Shown here piece after piece: positions 20,429 through 31,869 of a stretch of DNA of 64,000 nucleotides (its first letter is position 1; each line of letters begins with the position of its first letter). The notes under the pieces are model-generated. The model saw only the letters and a program-made list of their open reading frames with translations. It was not told the DNA's origin and searched no databases. Both the position numbers and the translations under genes were made by a program. The DNA is taken from NCBI GenBank assembly GCA_020740775.1, contig JAHEWK010000002.1:4836001-4900000 (forward strand), in the 5' to 3' direction. Origin of the DNA: Ilyonectria destructans. Taxonomy: Eukaryota; Ascomycota; Sordariomycetes; Hypocreales; Nectriaceae.

Positions 20429-22564
20429 ATGAGTCCCCCCGGCTCGCAGGCAATTGGCGTAAAGCGCCGCAACCCGGTGGCCTGCCGGCGCTGCCGCCGG
20501 TTACGGTCCAAATGCCTTCATCAGTCGATTGATCCTCCGTGCGATGCTTGCCAGCTTGCCGGCTCCGCAGCGGCTTCGGAATGCTACTTTCCACGCCGGG
20601 GCGAGAAGGACCTCGACCGTCAGTTCCGGCGCCGACGGATCCTCTCTTCGGATGCCGGCCGAACCGGAGGCGACAGTGACCGCTCCGAGTCTTCGGGTTC
20701 CATCCCGGTATTGGGTCATCCTCCTACGAGTCCTCCAAGTGGGAGCTCCATACAACAGTCCTCGGAGAGCAGCCCCAAGGTACACCGGTTCTTCATACCA
20801 GCGCCTAGCTTCAACCCCGAGCAAGTTCTTCCACCTCGTGACGAGGTCATTGAAGGCTGCCGCATATTCGTCACATCCTACTTTCAGCTTGGCTTCATCC
20901 CCAAGGCTGTGTTTCTCGAGGGGCTCATTCGCAACCCATCATCCGTCAGCACGTTCCTGTTGACTTGTATGCTATCCATCTCGGCGCGGTTTACACCCTC
21001 GTTAGCACAGCGCTATGGAAGCCCTAGGAATGCAACAGACTATTTCCTAGATCTATCAAGGGCCATGGTGCCGGCGGAAATGTACCAGCCCTCTCTTGAG
21101 CGTATCCAGGCCTTCTTTTTACTCGCGATATGCCAATGGGGAAACGGCGATAAAGATAGGTCCAGTATGGATATGGGTGTTGCTGTGCGGATGGCTGCGC
21201 TTTTGAAGCTGCACTGCGAGGAATCTTACGTACTGGATGAAAACTGTCCCACTGAACAAGTCGTCAGGTCAGAGAGTGCGCGACGCGTATTCTGGATGAT
21301 TCAAAGCCAGGAAAACCTGCACTCGGGATACAAAACGCCGGCCCCCTTTCCATTAGAAGACATCACTACTTTGCTTCCTTGCAGTGAGGCAGATTTTGCG
21401 TTTGGCATCATGCCATCAGAACGCGCCGCACTCGCAGGCACGCCTCCCGGTCTCGCTAACCCTCCGCTGGTTCACTCGCCCAATAGATGCCTGTTTGCTA
21501 CCTTGATCCAAGCCCATGGTCTTTGGGGGACAGTTGCCCGGCGAGCTGGACGGAGTGGCTACAGTATCAAGAAGGTGCCTCCGTGGGACAAGGATAGCGA
21601 ACATCAGAATACTATCGCGGAGCTGGAGAACTGGGAAGAAAGCATCCCGCCTCGGCACGCGTTTTCTGTTTGGAATCTCAGAGGCTGGAAGTCCGAGTCG
21701 CTTCACCTTGCTTACCTTTCCGTCACAATGGTACTGAGGCTGAGCAATATTGTGACACGGCGAATTTATTTGGAAAATATGCTCTCTGCTCTTGCACAAA
21801 GGCCGGCCGATCAACCATCAGATATGCCACCACCAATTATCGGAGATGGGAGTGACCCTAGCAACCCGTCACATCAGCCATCGCAACCGACTTACTCTGG
21901 CTCAGCCCCAGTAGGGTTCTGGAAGAAGACGGCAAATGATTTGTTCATCAACGTCTGGAAACTGTACGAACAGATAGATGCCTTCTTCACCATGCGAGCT
22001 CCAGACGAAGGGTTTCCACAGATTCTCGTCTTCTGCGTCTATATCAGCGGTTCATTGGCGTCATATCTCTGGCGATATCCAACCCTGTGTCCTTCGCTCG
22101 CAGACAAGGCAAAGATGATGGCCCAGCGGTCCCTTGAGGTCTTGGGTGAACTCCATGCCGCATGGCCGACGAGTTCAAAGTGGCAGAAAGGCTTGCAACA
22201 GATTGCTACTCCGCTTGGAGTAAGCCCTGCTGATGGGCAAGGGCAAGATGTAGAGACTCCCTCTCAACGGCCTGAACACATGCAGGGAAGGCTAGAGGAT
22301 TCAAGTGCCCCGTCATCTTCAAGTAATGGCCAGCAAACGAATACCCAACCATCTTCTGAGTCAAGAGAGCCGAGCCTAACCTTGTCTGAGGGGATGCTAG
22401 GGGAGTTGATGAACGTCTTTCCTATTGACAACACATACTTGTCACGATTGGGAAGTGTACAAGTTGGCACTTTGTCTAATGAGCTGTTTGATGCCGAGCT
22501 TGATGCATTTCTTCAAGGAGGCTTTCAATACGATCTTCTGGGCGGGTGGGGTCTTGGGAGTTAG
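20429..22564 (+). CDS. Zn2Cys6 transcription factor with fungal-specific regulatory domain
   Basis: Single exon; the start at 20429 gives 711 residues and places the zinc cluster near the N-terminus. An in-frame ATG at 20327 would add 34 residues. The DNA-binding domain reads VACRRCRRLRSKC, then CDACQLAGSAAASEC, with an expanded last loop (C-x2-C-x6-C-x8-C-x2-C-x10-C) and a basic tail QFRRRR. The middle (about 150-450) shows a Fungal_trans region, with SYFQLGFIPKAVFLEGLIR and ARRVFWMIQSQENLHSGYK. The Ser/Gln-rich C-terminus could activate transcription. It heads a row of hydrolase, permease and P450 genes and is the left-hand candidate regulator for them. Confidence 0.87.
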   Translation: MSPPGSQAIGVKRRNPVACRRCRRLRSKCLHQSIDPPCDACQLAGSAAASECYFPRRGEKDLDRQFRRRRILSSDAGRTGGDSDRSESSGSIPVLGHPPTSPPSGSSIQQSSESSPKVHRFFIPAPSFNPEQVLPPRDEVIEGCRIFVTSYFQLGFIPKAVFLEGLIRNPSSVSTFLLTCMLSISARFTPSLAQRYGSPRNATDYFLDLSRAMVPAEMYQPSLERIQAFFLLAICQWGNGDKDRSSMDMGVAVRMAALLKLHCEESYVLDENCPTEQVVRSESARRVFWMIQSQENLHSGYKTPAPFPLEDITTLLPCSEADFAFGIMPSERAALAGTPPGLANPPLVHSPNRCLFATLIQAHGLWGTVARRAGRSGYSIKKVPPWDKDSEHQNTIAELENWEESIPPRHAFSVWNLRGWKSESLHLAYLSVTMVLRLSNIVTRRIYLENMLSALAQRPADQPSDMPPPIIGDGSDPSNPSHQPSQPTYSGSAPVGFWKKTANDLFINVWKLYEQIDAFFTMRAPDEGFPQILVFCVYISGSLASYLWRYPTLCPSLADKAKMMAQRSLEVLGELHAAWPTSSKWQKGLQQIATPLGVSPADGQGQDVETPSQRPEHMQGRLEDSSAPSSSSNGQQTNTQPSSESREPSLTLSEGMLGELMNVFPIDNTYLSRLGSVQVGTLSNELFDAELDAFLQGGFQYDLLGGWGLGS

Positions 22565-22628
22565 TGTATACATTGGTTTGGGTCGACTACCATGGGGGAT
22601 GATGGATGATTTATAGGATAAATGATAA

Positions 22629-23716
22629 TTATGATTCAAAGACTCTTTTGAGATGGTTTGCCGCGTCTTTCATCATCTTTTTGCCCTTGGCTATCTTGCC
22701 GCTGAGTGTCAGGATAGAGTGAGTGCCGCCTTCAATTTTGACCACGTCCACCTCGATTCCGAGGCCTTTCAACTGTTCCGCAAAACTCTCTGCCTCTGGT
22801 GCCAAAATATCCTGGTCGGATACCGCCATCCATGTCGTTGGTAAACTCTTCAGCAGTGACTCTGGTGCAAAATTTGGACTGGCATCCCAACCGCTTCGGT
22901 CCTTGGTATTGACAAAGTAGAGCTTGCGGTACCATTCCATTCTTGCAGGTGTCAACCAAGGAGCCGTCTCTGCATTTCGCTTCCACACGCCGTCAGCTGT
23001 TGCGGAGTTGTCAACAACTGGAACAACCAGCAGCAGGGAAAATGGAGGATGAGGAATGACGTTGGGGAGCGACGGTGTTGTTAACGGCAGCTTGGCAGAG
23101 GAGTCAACAGCGGAGAGCGCTGCGACGATGGCGAGATTAGCTCCTGCTGAGGTTCCGCCTACCGCAATTCTGGAGGCATCTATCGGGCCCAGCTCGGGTG
23201 GGCTTGAAGACACCCATCTCAATGCGTCAACAGAGTCGTTGACAGCTGCAGGAAATGGGTGCTCTGGTGCAAGACGGTAGTCGACAGTGACAACGACACA
23301 CCTGGACTCTACTTTATCTCAGTTACCCAATACATAAGTCGTCATAAGAGAGGGAACACACCTTGACAAAGAAAGGTGCAGAAGTCCTTGTTGTCGTCTA
23401 ATCCCCCAATAGCCCAGCCGCCACCATGATACCAGATGAGAACCGGCCATCCGCGTGCGTCGCATTCCCCAGTTGGAGTGTATGCCCTCAATTGAAACTC
23501 TCCAACCTGGAAATCCTTCGTGCTACCGACTGGAAGCGCTGGTATGCCACCTGGTGGAAGAGATGGCTTGGTCCTTGCTGTGCCGTCCCATATCTTCAAA
23601 TCATCTGGCTGGACATATTGCATGTACTGGTCGTGGAATGCAACGTACTCGGGGTCCAACTTAGCTCGAACAGCCGCGTGAAGTGGCTGCCAGACCTTGC
23701 TATCGTCTTGGACCAT
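22629..23716 (-). CDS. alpha/beta-hydrolase fold esterase (HSL/arylacetamide deacetylase-like)
   Basis: Two exons, 23716-23362 and 23308-22629, give 344 residues. The TAG acceptor at 23309-23310 is chosen because it gives ESRCVVVTVDYRLAPEHPFP, the family consensus. Catalytic features: oxyanion-hole HGGGW, nucleophile in GTSAGAN, the aspartate in SDQDILAPE and the histidine in GGTHS. There is no signal peptide, so it is probably cytosolic. It hydrolyses small carboxylic or aryl esters; the substrate is unknown. It converges with the upstream regulator and is divergent from the isochorismatase-fold gene, with which it shares a 460-bp promoter carrying TTGCCGG/CCGGCA elements. Confidence 0.88.
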
Positions 23717-24176
23717 TGCGTCGGTGAATCGTAGGATTGGACTCTGCCGTCGTGTAGTCTCCTCGCAAGCCGAGCTAGCAAGATAGAAATTATGTTGCTT
23801 CAGTCTACGCTTTCAACCGACTCTCGATGTTCCAGTTGCCATCATGTCCACCGACGAGTCTGCAGTGAGTGTGAGTTGTCTTATCTAGCCCCACTCGCTG
23901 TTGCATTGCCGGAATCTCGCTCATCACTGCAAGACATTGACCCACTCCACTGATAACCGGCAGTTTGAGCAATCTTGCCGGCCGGCGGACAGTTCATTTA
24001 GGTCACGGTAGGGAATCAACCTATCGTGAGCTTACACTCTCCGGCTGTTGTCTCCCATATGAGAAAGCTGGAAATAGGCGAATATCTGCAACAGGAAAAT
24101 ACCTGCAATTGAGCTTCTTCTCCAAGCTAAACGCCATCTCACACGAACCGCCATTAATCAGACCCCACCTTTCACC
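23717..24176. promoter_or_regulatory. divergent promoter with TGCCGG elements
   Basis: 460 bases between the esterase and the isochorismatase-fold gene. CCGGCA is at 23957-23962, TTGCCGG at 23975-23981 (followed by a second CCGG), and ATTGCCGG near 23906. The half-site is shared with the other promoters of the 20-50 kb group. Binding by either Zn2Cys6 protein is inferred. Confidence 0.35.
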
Positions 24177-24897
24177 ATGGCATCCATCGCACATCCCGAC
24201 TCTGATTCCTACGCCGCCTCTGGCTACGGCACAGTCATGGGCTGGGGTAAACGCCCGGCCCTGCTCCTCATCGACGTCTGCAAGGCATATTGGACCCCCG
24301 GCTCGCCTCTGGATGTCACTGCCCACAAGCCATCGGCAGAGTCACCTGAAGTGATGAAGAAGCTGCTGGCATCGGCGAGAGAAAACGGCATCCCGGTCTA
24401 CTGGACTGCGGTTGAATTCACAGAGCCCAACATGGCGGATGCAGGCTTGTTCTGGCTCAAGGCGAAGACCTTGAGTGTGTGGCACAAGGACGACACGCGT
24501 GGCCTCAATGAGTGGGCAGACGGCCTCGTGCCGCTGGAGGGCGAGCCGGTCATCAAGAAGAAGTATCCAAGCGGCTTTTTCGGCACAACTCTTCAAACCG
24601 AACTCACCATCAAGGGAGTCGACACGGTTGTGATTTGCGGAGTGAGCACAAGTGGGTGCGTAAGAGCCACAACTCTGGATGCGTTGCAGAATGGGTTTCG
24701 CCCAATGGTAAGTCCTATCCTCAAATGCTGCCACAATACCAGCAACTAAATACGATTAGGTCGTTGGAACCGCATGTGGTGATAGGAGTGATGAGATCCA
24801 CAACGCCAATTTGTTCGACTTGAATGCCAAGTATGCCGATGTTGTTTCTGAGGCGGGGGCGTTGGAGAACTTCAAGAAGGGTTGGTCATGGCAATAG
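24177..24897 (+). CDS. isochorismatase-fold cysteine hydrolase (N-carbamoylsarcosine amidase-like)
   Basis: Two exons, 24177-24707 and 24760-24897, give 222 residues; the 52-nt phase-0 intron is GTAAGT...GATTAG. The catalytic triad is visible: Asp in PALLLIDVCKAYW, Lys in IKKKYPSGFFGT and Cys in CGVSTSGCVRATTLDALQNG. The N-terminal PALLLIDV..AYWTPGSPLD resembles N-carbamoylsarcosine amidohydrolases more than true isochorismatases. Such enzymes release ammonia from small amides or carbamoyl compounds in the cytosol. Together with the adjacent NCS1 permease it suggests use of a nitrogen-containing ring or amide as nutrient (inference). Confidence 0.88.
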
Positions 24898-25163
24898 TAA
24901 AGAGATAGTAATGATATTGAACGACAAGTGCTGTTCTTCACGTAATAAATGCGAAATACTACCATAATCATACCTGGTTCAAAGTAGAGGCACATGAACT
25001 CGGGGACAATTATGAAATAAAAAGTCTAGCACCATGAAGGTCTAGACAATCTCATTTCAATTTGTGGTATTCTGTTCTAGAAATAGAAGACGACTGACTA
25101 TACCCGGCCATTAAATAACCCCCAAATCCGCAAATCACATATTCCGAAAAGATTTGTGCTAAT

Positions 25164-26735
25164 TCATCGTCCGCTCATCTTCTTCTCCAGTATCCTCAGT
25201 GGCACATACAACAGCCCTGACACAACAAAGGCCAATTCGAAGCCAATATCGCCCGTTTTCTCCGCAATAGGCCCAGTAAACCAAACCTGAGACATGCTAG
25301 GAACCACCAAGCCAAAGCTCAAGATGCAGGCCGACAGAGCGGCAACGCCGAGGGGAAGCTGCTTCGCGTCGTTCCAGGCCTCCATGCTGTACAAGCTGCA
25401 GTCAGCCTTGCGGAACCAGAGGTGCTCAACAATGACAATTCCGAGGAACGCAGAGGCCCAGTATCCGATCAAGGCGATGAAGTTCTCGAGGTTGGCAAAG
25501 AAGTCGGTCGCGGCACGAATTGACACGGGGATGACGATGATGGTGATGAGGACGGCAAAGACATAGCGGGGAACCTTGATCAGCTGAGGGATGAGGAGCT
25601 GGAAGTTGAGAGTGATGGAGTACGACGTTGCAGCCAGGTTTCCGAGGAGACTGAAGGAAAGGATGACGACGACAAACTTTCCGAATCCTCCGGCCGGCTC
25701 GAGCATGCCCGCAAGAGCACCGCCCACGAGGTTTGCATCGTAGCCTTCGCTCCAGGCTGGGACATTTGCGACAGCTCCGCCAATGGCAGCTCCCAGGATC
25801 ATGAGCAGAATAGTCGGCACTGCCAGTCCGGTATAGGCATAGACAAACAGGCGCTTGCTTGGTGCAGTAGGCGTGATATAAGTGGTGAAGTCGCTCGCGA
25901 GACAGGCCCACGGGATCATATAGCTGGCCACAATCATGCCAAACGAGAGAACGCTGGGCGCAGTCGCCGGCGGGAGGGGAGTCTGTTCGTGGAGATGCTT
26001 TCCGCCGGTTCCGGTTGCGATGAGAATGGCGATGATGGCAGGGATCCAGGCCCAGCGCTCGTAGATGTGGAGGACCTTGAAGCCGCTGAAGGAAATGCCC
26101 AGGCTCAGAAGAGAGACGATGACGATTCCAACTGTCGGGCTGAGGTGTCCATTGCCGACGGCAGACAGACACTGGCCGCCAATAACGGCCATGATGACGC
26201 AGAAGCCGGTGAGGGTTGCCAGGTTGAGCAGGACGGGAATGGCGATGAGGTAGCGACCGAAGCTGAAGCGGGCTTGAATCATCTGGCGCATTCCTGTCTT
26301 GGGGCCCATGGTTCCGAGGTACGCTGGCAGGAACGTGGTGAGGAGGGTGAAGAAGATGATGACCAACGAGCAGTCACGCAGGCCGAGGCCATAGATGGGG
26401 CCAAGCATGCCAAATGTGATGCTGCAATTGTTAGTATAACTGGTATATCCGGATCCAACGGACGAGGCTACTCACGGAAGCAGGTTGGCGTTCATGCACC
26501 ACCAGATGGTGAAGACATTCGCAAACTGCGTGTCTGTTCGCTCCTCGACGGGGATGGGCTGGATGCCGCGAAGCTCGACGCGACCAAAGGAGGCGGCCTT
26601 GAAGAACATGCGCTTCCATCCGCTCATGGCGTCGACCTGGCCCTGCGACGTATCTTGGTCGAGGCTGCTGGCGGCCTCAGCCTTGCTCTCCCCTGCAACG
26701 AACCCCTTCTCCATGGTGTTTGGGTCTGACGACAT
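25164..26735 (-). CDS. NCS1 purine-cytosine/nucleobase permease (Fcy type)
   Basis: Two exons, 26735-26476 and 26421-25164, give 505 residues; the 54-nt intron lies in NLLP|ITFGMLGP. The start is the ATG at 26735 (MSSDPNTMEKG); an in-frame ATG 25 codons upstream is less likely. Family signatures: GRVELRGIQPIPVEERTD, ANVFTIWWCMNANLLPITFG, GPKTGMRQMIQARFSFG, PVLLNLATLTGFCVI and about twelve hydrophobic segments. It is a plasma-membrane proton symporter for nucleobases or related heterocycles such as hydantoins and allantoin; which one cannot be told from the sequence. It is divergent from the MFS gene at 27427. Confidence 0.9.
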
Positions 26736-27426
26736 GGTGCGTATGTCCTTGTCTCGACGACGGTTCTGGTGAGAATGAGGCAGAGGATCCAATGCTTCTA
26801 TGCAATGCACCTCAACTCCACAGTCGATGCAGAGACGGATGCAGGCAATATTTCAACGCATTACCATTCACCAAAACAACATTGGACTCCTATCTTAGCC
26901 TATCTCACTATCTTTGCCAAACAGCTGACCCCCTGGCCGGTTGCAATTCTGCGGCAATCTATTCGAAGACGGAGCGCGTGCTGGCCCACTCTCATCCCCA
27001 CATTCTACACCTTATCCACGCTGCTGGTCCTGGCTTATCGCTGCCAAGGAGGCGTGTTTGATAACGATGTGCGAGGCCATCGGCAATAAGTTGCCGGAGA
27101 CCGGCAACACGCGTTATCGTGCGTTGTACATACATGCGCTAGCCGGTTGTGTGGAGTTACGCGAGGCTTCTAGGATTGATCGTCACCGGTGTCGGATCCT
27201 TGAAGAATTTGCAGGCGAGGTGGAGAGATGTAGGAAATTGTTTGTAATGTGTTGTTAACTGTTGAAGGCCTTTCGCGAGGGAGTACCCGGCAACATTTGA
27301 TTCGTTTACATGAGCTTCTTTGGGTCTGTTTGTTGTTTGTCCGTCCCGGTTCCCAGAAGCCGTGTGCTGGTGCATGACATGTATGAAACCTCGTGATTAC
27401 ACCAAAAACCTACAACCTCGGCTAGA
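26736..27426. promoter_or_regulatory. divergent promoter with CGGCAA-TAAG-TTGCCG dyad
   Basis: This is the shared promoter of the NCS1 permease and the MFS transporter. A perfect inverted repeat CGGCAA-TAAG-TTGCCG lies at 27081-27096, followed at once by a further CCGGCAA at 27101-27107. Spacing between TGCCG halves is six bases here against three at 42.9-47.2 kb. It is a likely Zn2Cys6 dimer site, by analogy only. Confidence 0.4.
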
Positions 27427-29203
27427 ATGGTGCTGTCGCGCAGTGAAACCGTACCTCAAGACGCAGTCTTGGAGTCATCTTTGGGGGGATCCTTAGAGTC
27501 ATCTTTAGAAGCATCACCCGAAGAAGAACCCTACAGCATCTACACCAAGCACGAAAAATGGTTCATCGTCACCATGGTCGCGATAGCCGGCCTGTACAGC
27601 CCGTTGCCAGCAAACATTTACTTCCCAGCAATCCCAACCTTGGCTGTTGAGTTTGGGGAATCAATAGAGGCGCTTAACCAATCTGTTACGACGTATCTTA
27701 TTTTTCAGGGTGTTTGTAAGTGACTTCTTGTCAAGTGAGAAAAGCGTGCTAATGAAGGCTGTAGCTCCGATGCTTTGGGGTCCCCTGTCTGATCGGTATG
27801 GTCGCAGGCCGGTATTTCTTATATGCCTTACCATCTTGATAGGATCTTGCATTGGATTAGCGTTGTGTCCCACGAATGCGTATTGGCTGCTGTTGGTACT
27901 GAGATGCCTTCAAGCCGGAGGATGTGCAAGCACCATTGCCCTGGGTGCGACTACCCCACCAAACTTAGGATGCATTCAATCTAACTTTTCAGGGATGGGG
28001 GTTTGTGGTGATATTACTGTTCCCGAGGAGCGGGGAGGATTCGTCGGCTTCTTCAACCTTGGCCCTATGGTACGTTTTTGTGCCCTTGATCTCATTGTGT
28101 TGATCTAATTCTTCTATAGCTCGCTCCATGCATTGGACCCGCCATTGGAGGTGTTCTCTCTGAGAAGCTCGGATGGAGGTCAATCTTTTGGTTTCTCGTC
28201 ATCATGGCAGCTGTCTGCTTCCTCCTCATTTGGTTGTAAGTTAATTGGCATTGCTCAACATCAAACACTCACATTACTAGGTTCCTACCAGAGACACTCC
28301 GAGCCATCGCTGGAAATGGTGCGGTTCCAATGGCCGGCATTCATCGAGCCTTGGTGCCGCTCGTTGGGCCAAAAGGAAAACGGCCTGCTGATATGATTCA
28401 AGGCCCACGCCAAAAAGGTCCCATCAATCCGTTTCCGATTTTTGCGTTGCCGGATATTGTAATCACCTTGATATTTACGGGAGTTGTTTACGCGGTGAAC
28501 TACACTGTGACGTCGACCATCTCATCCGCCTTTGCAGATGTCTACCCTTGGCTGTCGGAGACAGTTCTGGGCCTGTCATACTTGCCAACAGGTCTGGGTA
28601 TGATCCTAGGGAGTACATTCGTTGGAAAGCTCCTCGACTGGGACTACGCCCGAATCAAGAAACAAATGACTGAGAACGGCAGTCTATCCGACTTTCCAAA
28701 GGAGCGTGCACGGCTGAGGACTATGCCAGTGCACTTGGTCGTCTTTGTGATGGCGCTGGTAGGTTGGGGTTGGGCCGTTGAGACAAAAACACATATGGCA
28801 GCGCCACTGATTCTCCAGGTAATCTGTAAGTCACTCATCGTATTATGACTAAATCGTAACTGACCATATCAGTGGGTTGGACTTCAATCTCTATCCTCAA
28901 CACAACAATGACACTCAACGTGGATATCCTGCAAAAGCGCAGTTCAACCGCTACGGCTTGTGTAAGTCCAGGAACACGAGCACCCTCTCAGAAGACTAAT
29001 TTTGTTTGCAGACAAACCTCGTTCGGTGCCTCCTTGCCGCTGTTTTGGTTTCAGTCATTGAACGAATGACCGGTCGTCTGGGGTATGGGTGGACTTATGT
29101 GCTACTTGGTGCCATTTGCCTTTTAATGTTACCATTGTTCTATGTGGTAATGAATCATGGACCTCAATGGAGAAGGAAGCGTGAAGAGAAAGAAGAATTT
29201 TAA
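27427..29203 (+). CDS. MFS transporter, drug:H+ antiporter DHA1 type
   Basis: Seven exons are proposed: 27427-27715, 27765-27944, 27993-28069, 28120-28235, 28281-28825, 28873-28961 and 29012-29203, giving 495 residues with every phase consistent. Motifs: KHEKWFIVTMVAIAGLYSPL, NIYFPAIPTLA, then GPLSDRYGRRPVFLICLTI (MFS motif A), LRCLQAGGCASTIALG, GDITVPEERGGFVGFFN, LAPCIGPAIGGVLSEKLGWR and FLPETLRAIAGNG. The intron at 27945-27992 removes an insertion and restores the family's IALGxGVxGDI. It matches fungal Qdr/Tpo/Flr-like pumps for drugs, polyamines or organic acids at the plasma membrane. It converges on the P450 gene. Confidence 0.88.
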
Positions 29204-29542
29204 AATGAACCATGATATCTTCAATTTACAATGGTTTAATCGTGCGGAACGTTGTTCTTAGTTCATTTCCACCTAGGCTATCAGTCCCTGCAAGCTTAGA
29301 TTCCTTGCGGAAGAGAAGGGAGGTTGCTTATTAAAACACCTCAACTGCACTGACTCGAGTAGTACCTTAATTGGCAACCTCCTTCCGTGGAGATCATGCT
29401 TCAAATAGATATTTAGCGTGCGAACTGGGCTTCGGCTCCGGGTATCTAAAGAGACACGGTATATCTCTGCACATATTTATGTTACATGATGCCAATAAAA
29501 TGCTGTGTTCTTTTTATTCTCTAGTAACTATTCGAATTCTTT
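29204..29542. other. convergent 3' region
   Basis: A gene-free 339-bp spacer between the stop codons of the MFS and P450 genes, AT-rich. Nothing else is seen in it. Confidence 0.5.
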
Positions 29543-31099
29543 TCACTGAATTTCAGCCTTCATAATAACCTCCACGCCTTTTCCATCCCTCGGTCCCATT
29601 TTGCATGGGAATTGTTTCGGGTGACTTGTTAGCCCATTCGTCAACTCGACCTTTGGTACGATTTCGTTGCCTTGGGCATCCCTTGCCTTTTCAATCTTCA
29701 TGGTGCTTAGCATGGCCGCAATGACAATCCAGACGCTGGCCTCTGCCAAATGCTTGCCAACGCAGACTCGTCGCCCGAATCCAAACTGACCATTGGGCAA
29801 CGGTTCTCCCTTTCCACCTTCTTCGGCTGGGATATATCTATCTGGATTGAAATCTTCAGGATCGCTGTATACACGCTCATCCCGGGTCATTGCTCGGGCA
29901 TTGGCGTAGACAACGGAGCCTGCGGGAATGAAGTAACCGTTGTAGACGTCATCTTGTAATGAGCGATGAGGAACTCCGACTGGGGATACAGGACACCAAC
30001 GCAGTGTTTCTTGGACGATGTAATCGATGTATCGAAGTTTGGGGCGGTCTTCAAAGGTCGGGAGCCGGTCTCGACCGATGACTTCGTCGAGAATTGCCTG
30101 TGCCTTGGCCTGAACATCGGGATGCAATGTCATGTTCAGGACAAAGACAACAAGAGTGCTCCATGTGGTGTCTTGCCCAGCAGCATACACTGCGCCGGCC
30201 GCACCCTTGATGTCATCAACCGACAGGTCGGGTGAGACGCCCGTCTCCATCTGGTCTTGGCGTTGGTCGAGCAGAGTATTAATAAGGCAATGAGGCTTCT
30301 CGTCGGAAGCAATGACAGCTTCATATGGCTTGTCGTGAATATTCAAGATGGCAAATTTCCAGTCCCGGGCAAACTTCAGGGACCTATCGTGGAACCAAGT
30401 CGGAAGCGACTTTAAGAAAGGGAAAAAGTCCACAGGTGTTCCCGCTGGTGCACCGCCGTGGCCAAGCGCGTAGCTCGCGTCGGTAGCCATTTGGATAAAC
30501 GGATTGGTGTCATTATCGATCTTGATGCCGAACCCGATTCCTAGAACAATGGCTGTGGCAAACCGTCGCATAATGGTTTCCCACTCGGCAGGCCTCTCCA
30601 CAATGCCTTGGAGCATAATGGTCGTCTCTCTCTCTTGGAGCGGCCGGTATTGGGTGACATTGCTCTTCTGAAAGCTCTTCTGCAGGATCTTGCGATGCAT
30701 GCGGAAAGCCGGCCCCCATCGTAAAAAGGTGAGCGTCTTTCCCCATCCCATGACCTCGAACAGCACGAAGCGAGGTCGATCGCAATAATTGGCACCTCGC
30801 TTATCAAGCAGATCAACAGCGGCGCGAACTGAGTTGAGGACAATAACTGGTTGGCCCAGAATATTGAATGAGAGAATGTCGGAGGCATATTCCTTTGACC
30901 ATTTCATGTATGCGAATTCCGGATTGTCGGCTGGAATGACTCGAAGGTGCCCCAGGATGAGCTCACCTGGAGGGCCTGGCGGCAGAGGAAGAGCGCGCTT
31001 GCTTTGTTGCGATATAGCAAGCTTGCCGAGATAGAGGATGATTGAAACGGCCAAAATGGCGAGCCCAGCTGGGCCCATCACAAGTTGTATCAAAGCCAT
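29543..31099 (-). CDS. cytochrome P450 monooxygenase (membrane-anchored)
   Basis: Single exon, 518 residues. An N-terminal membrane anchor (LAILAVSIILYLG) is followed by the proline hinge LPLPPGPPGE. The conserved elements are present: I-helix AAGQDTT, ExxR in ETLRW, the PDRY region (DFNPDRYIP) and the haem-binding FGFGRRVCVG with Cys446. Similar fungal P450s include the O-methylsterigmatocystin oxidoreductase-like group, but the reaction cannot be named. It is bound to the ER by inference. Its start faces the homogentisate-dioxygenase paralogue; both promoters are now separated by the transposon at 31579-35155. Confidence 0.93.
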   Translation of the reverse strand: MALIQLVMGPAGLAILAVSIILYLGKLAISQQSKRALPLPPGPPGELILGHLRVIPADNPEFAYMKWSKEYASDILSFNILGQPVIVLNSVRAAVDLLDKRGANYCDRPRFVLFEVMGWGKTLTFLRWGPAFRMHRKILQKSFQKSNVTQYRPLQERETTIMLQGIVERPAEWETIMRRFATAIVLGIGFGIKIDNDTNPFIQMATDASYALGHGGAPAGTPVDFFPFLKSLPTWFHDRSLKFARDWKFAILNIHDKPYEAVIASDEKPHCLINTLLDQRQDQMETGVSPDLSVDDIKGAAGAVYAAGQDTTWSTLVVFVLNMTLHPDVQAKAQAILDEVIGRDRLPTFEDRPKLRYIDYIVQETLRWCPVSPVGVPHRSLQDDVYNGYFIPAGSVVYANARAMTRDERVYSDPEDFNPDRYIPAEEGGKGEPLPNGQFGFGRRVCVGKHLAEASVWIVIAAMLSTMKIEKARDAQGNEIVPKVELTNGLTSHPKQFPCKMGPRDGKGVEVIMKAEIQ

Positions 31100-31578
31100 G
31101 TTGGTCAGACTATGGTAGCTGTCTTCAAGACAAACAGGTATTGGCTAGTGTTGGCTGGTCGGATACAGCAAAATATTGAGGAGAGGAACCCAAATATCAA
31201 GGGAATTGGCCATGTTCCACAATGACGGCGCTGGCCGGCAACTTTCCCGCGACAGACCAACCAGACTGGACACTTTGATCAGTAATCCCGACCTTGGGGG
31301 CATTGAGATAACGCCAACAGCCAAGGCCAAAGTGCGGGGATGCAGGATGAGAGCAATCGGCCAAATTGCGCGTGGTATATTACACATCTGCCGCGGTGAA
31401 CCAGGCGGCGTGTTGAGATGCCAGACAGGCTTCAATGGAGATCCATCCGCCAGGTCCGGCAAATCATCGACTTGCAATCGCAATCTCGATTCTTATCGTC
31501 ACACATGACGGGCAGTCAGCAGTCATAAAACTGCCGGATACACAATATGCAGCTGAGACGCTAATCCGGCAGTCTGCC
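31100..31578. promoter_or_regulatory. P450 promoter with CCGGCAA elements, cut by the transposon
   Basis: 479 bases upstream of the P450 ATG. CCGGCAA is at 31235-31241 and 31456-31462, TGCCGG near 31532, and the left part of a CGGCA-GTC-TGCC(G) dyad at 31567-31578 ends exactly where the transposon begins. The region probably served as a divergent promoter with the dioxygenase gene before insertion. Confidence 0.5.
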
Positions 31579-31612
31579 TACGGTCGCACATTACCACATG
31601 GGTGACAAAACC
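31579..31612 (+). repeat. left terminal inverted repeat of the transposon
   Basis: It begins TACGGTCGCACATTACC. The first 28 bases are identical to the reverse complement of 35128-35155; over 34 bases there is one mismatch. Confidence 0.92.
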
Positions 31613-31869
31613 ATGTACGAAAATGACTGGAGCTATTTCGCACATAGGCTTTCGGCGTTTTTATATGGGGCTACAGTATTGATATGATAGCGCACTGTTT
31701 TCAATGTAGCAAAGCTGATGCCATACCAAGCGGTGCTGATGCCATTCCATCGGCGCCGAAGCTCCGATAATGCCGGTTCAGAGGGGGATATTGCAGCTGG
31801 AAGCCTTGGAAGGAGGTATGAATTCCGACCTCTACCACGATCTCGAACCCCTGGTCTGCGTCTCGTACA

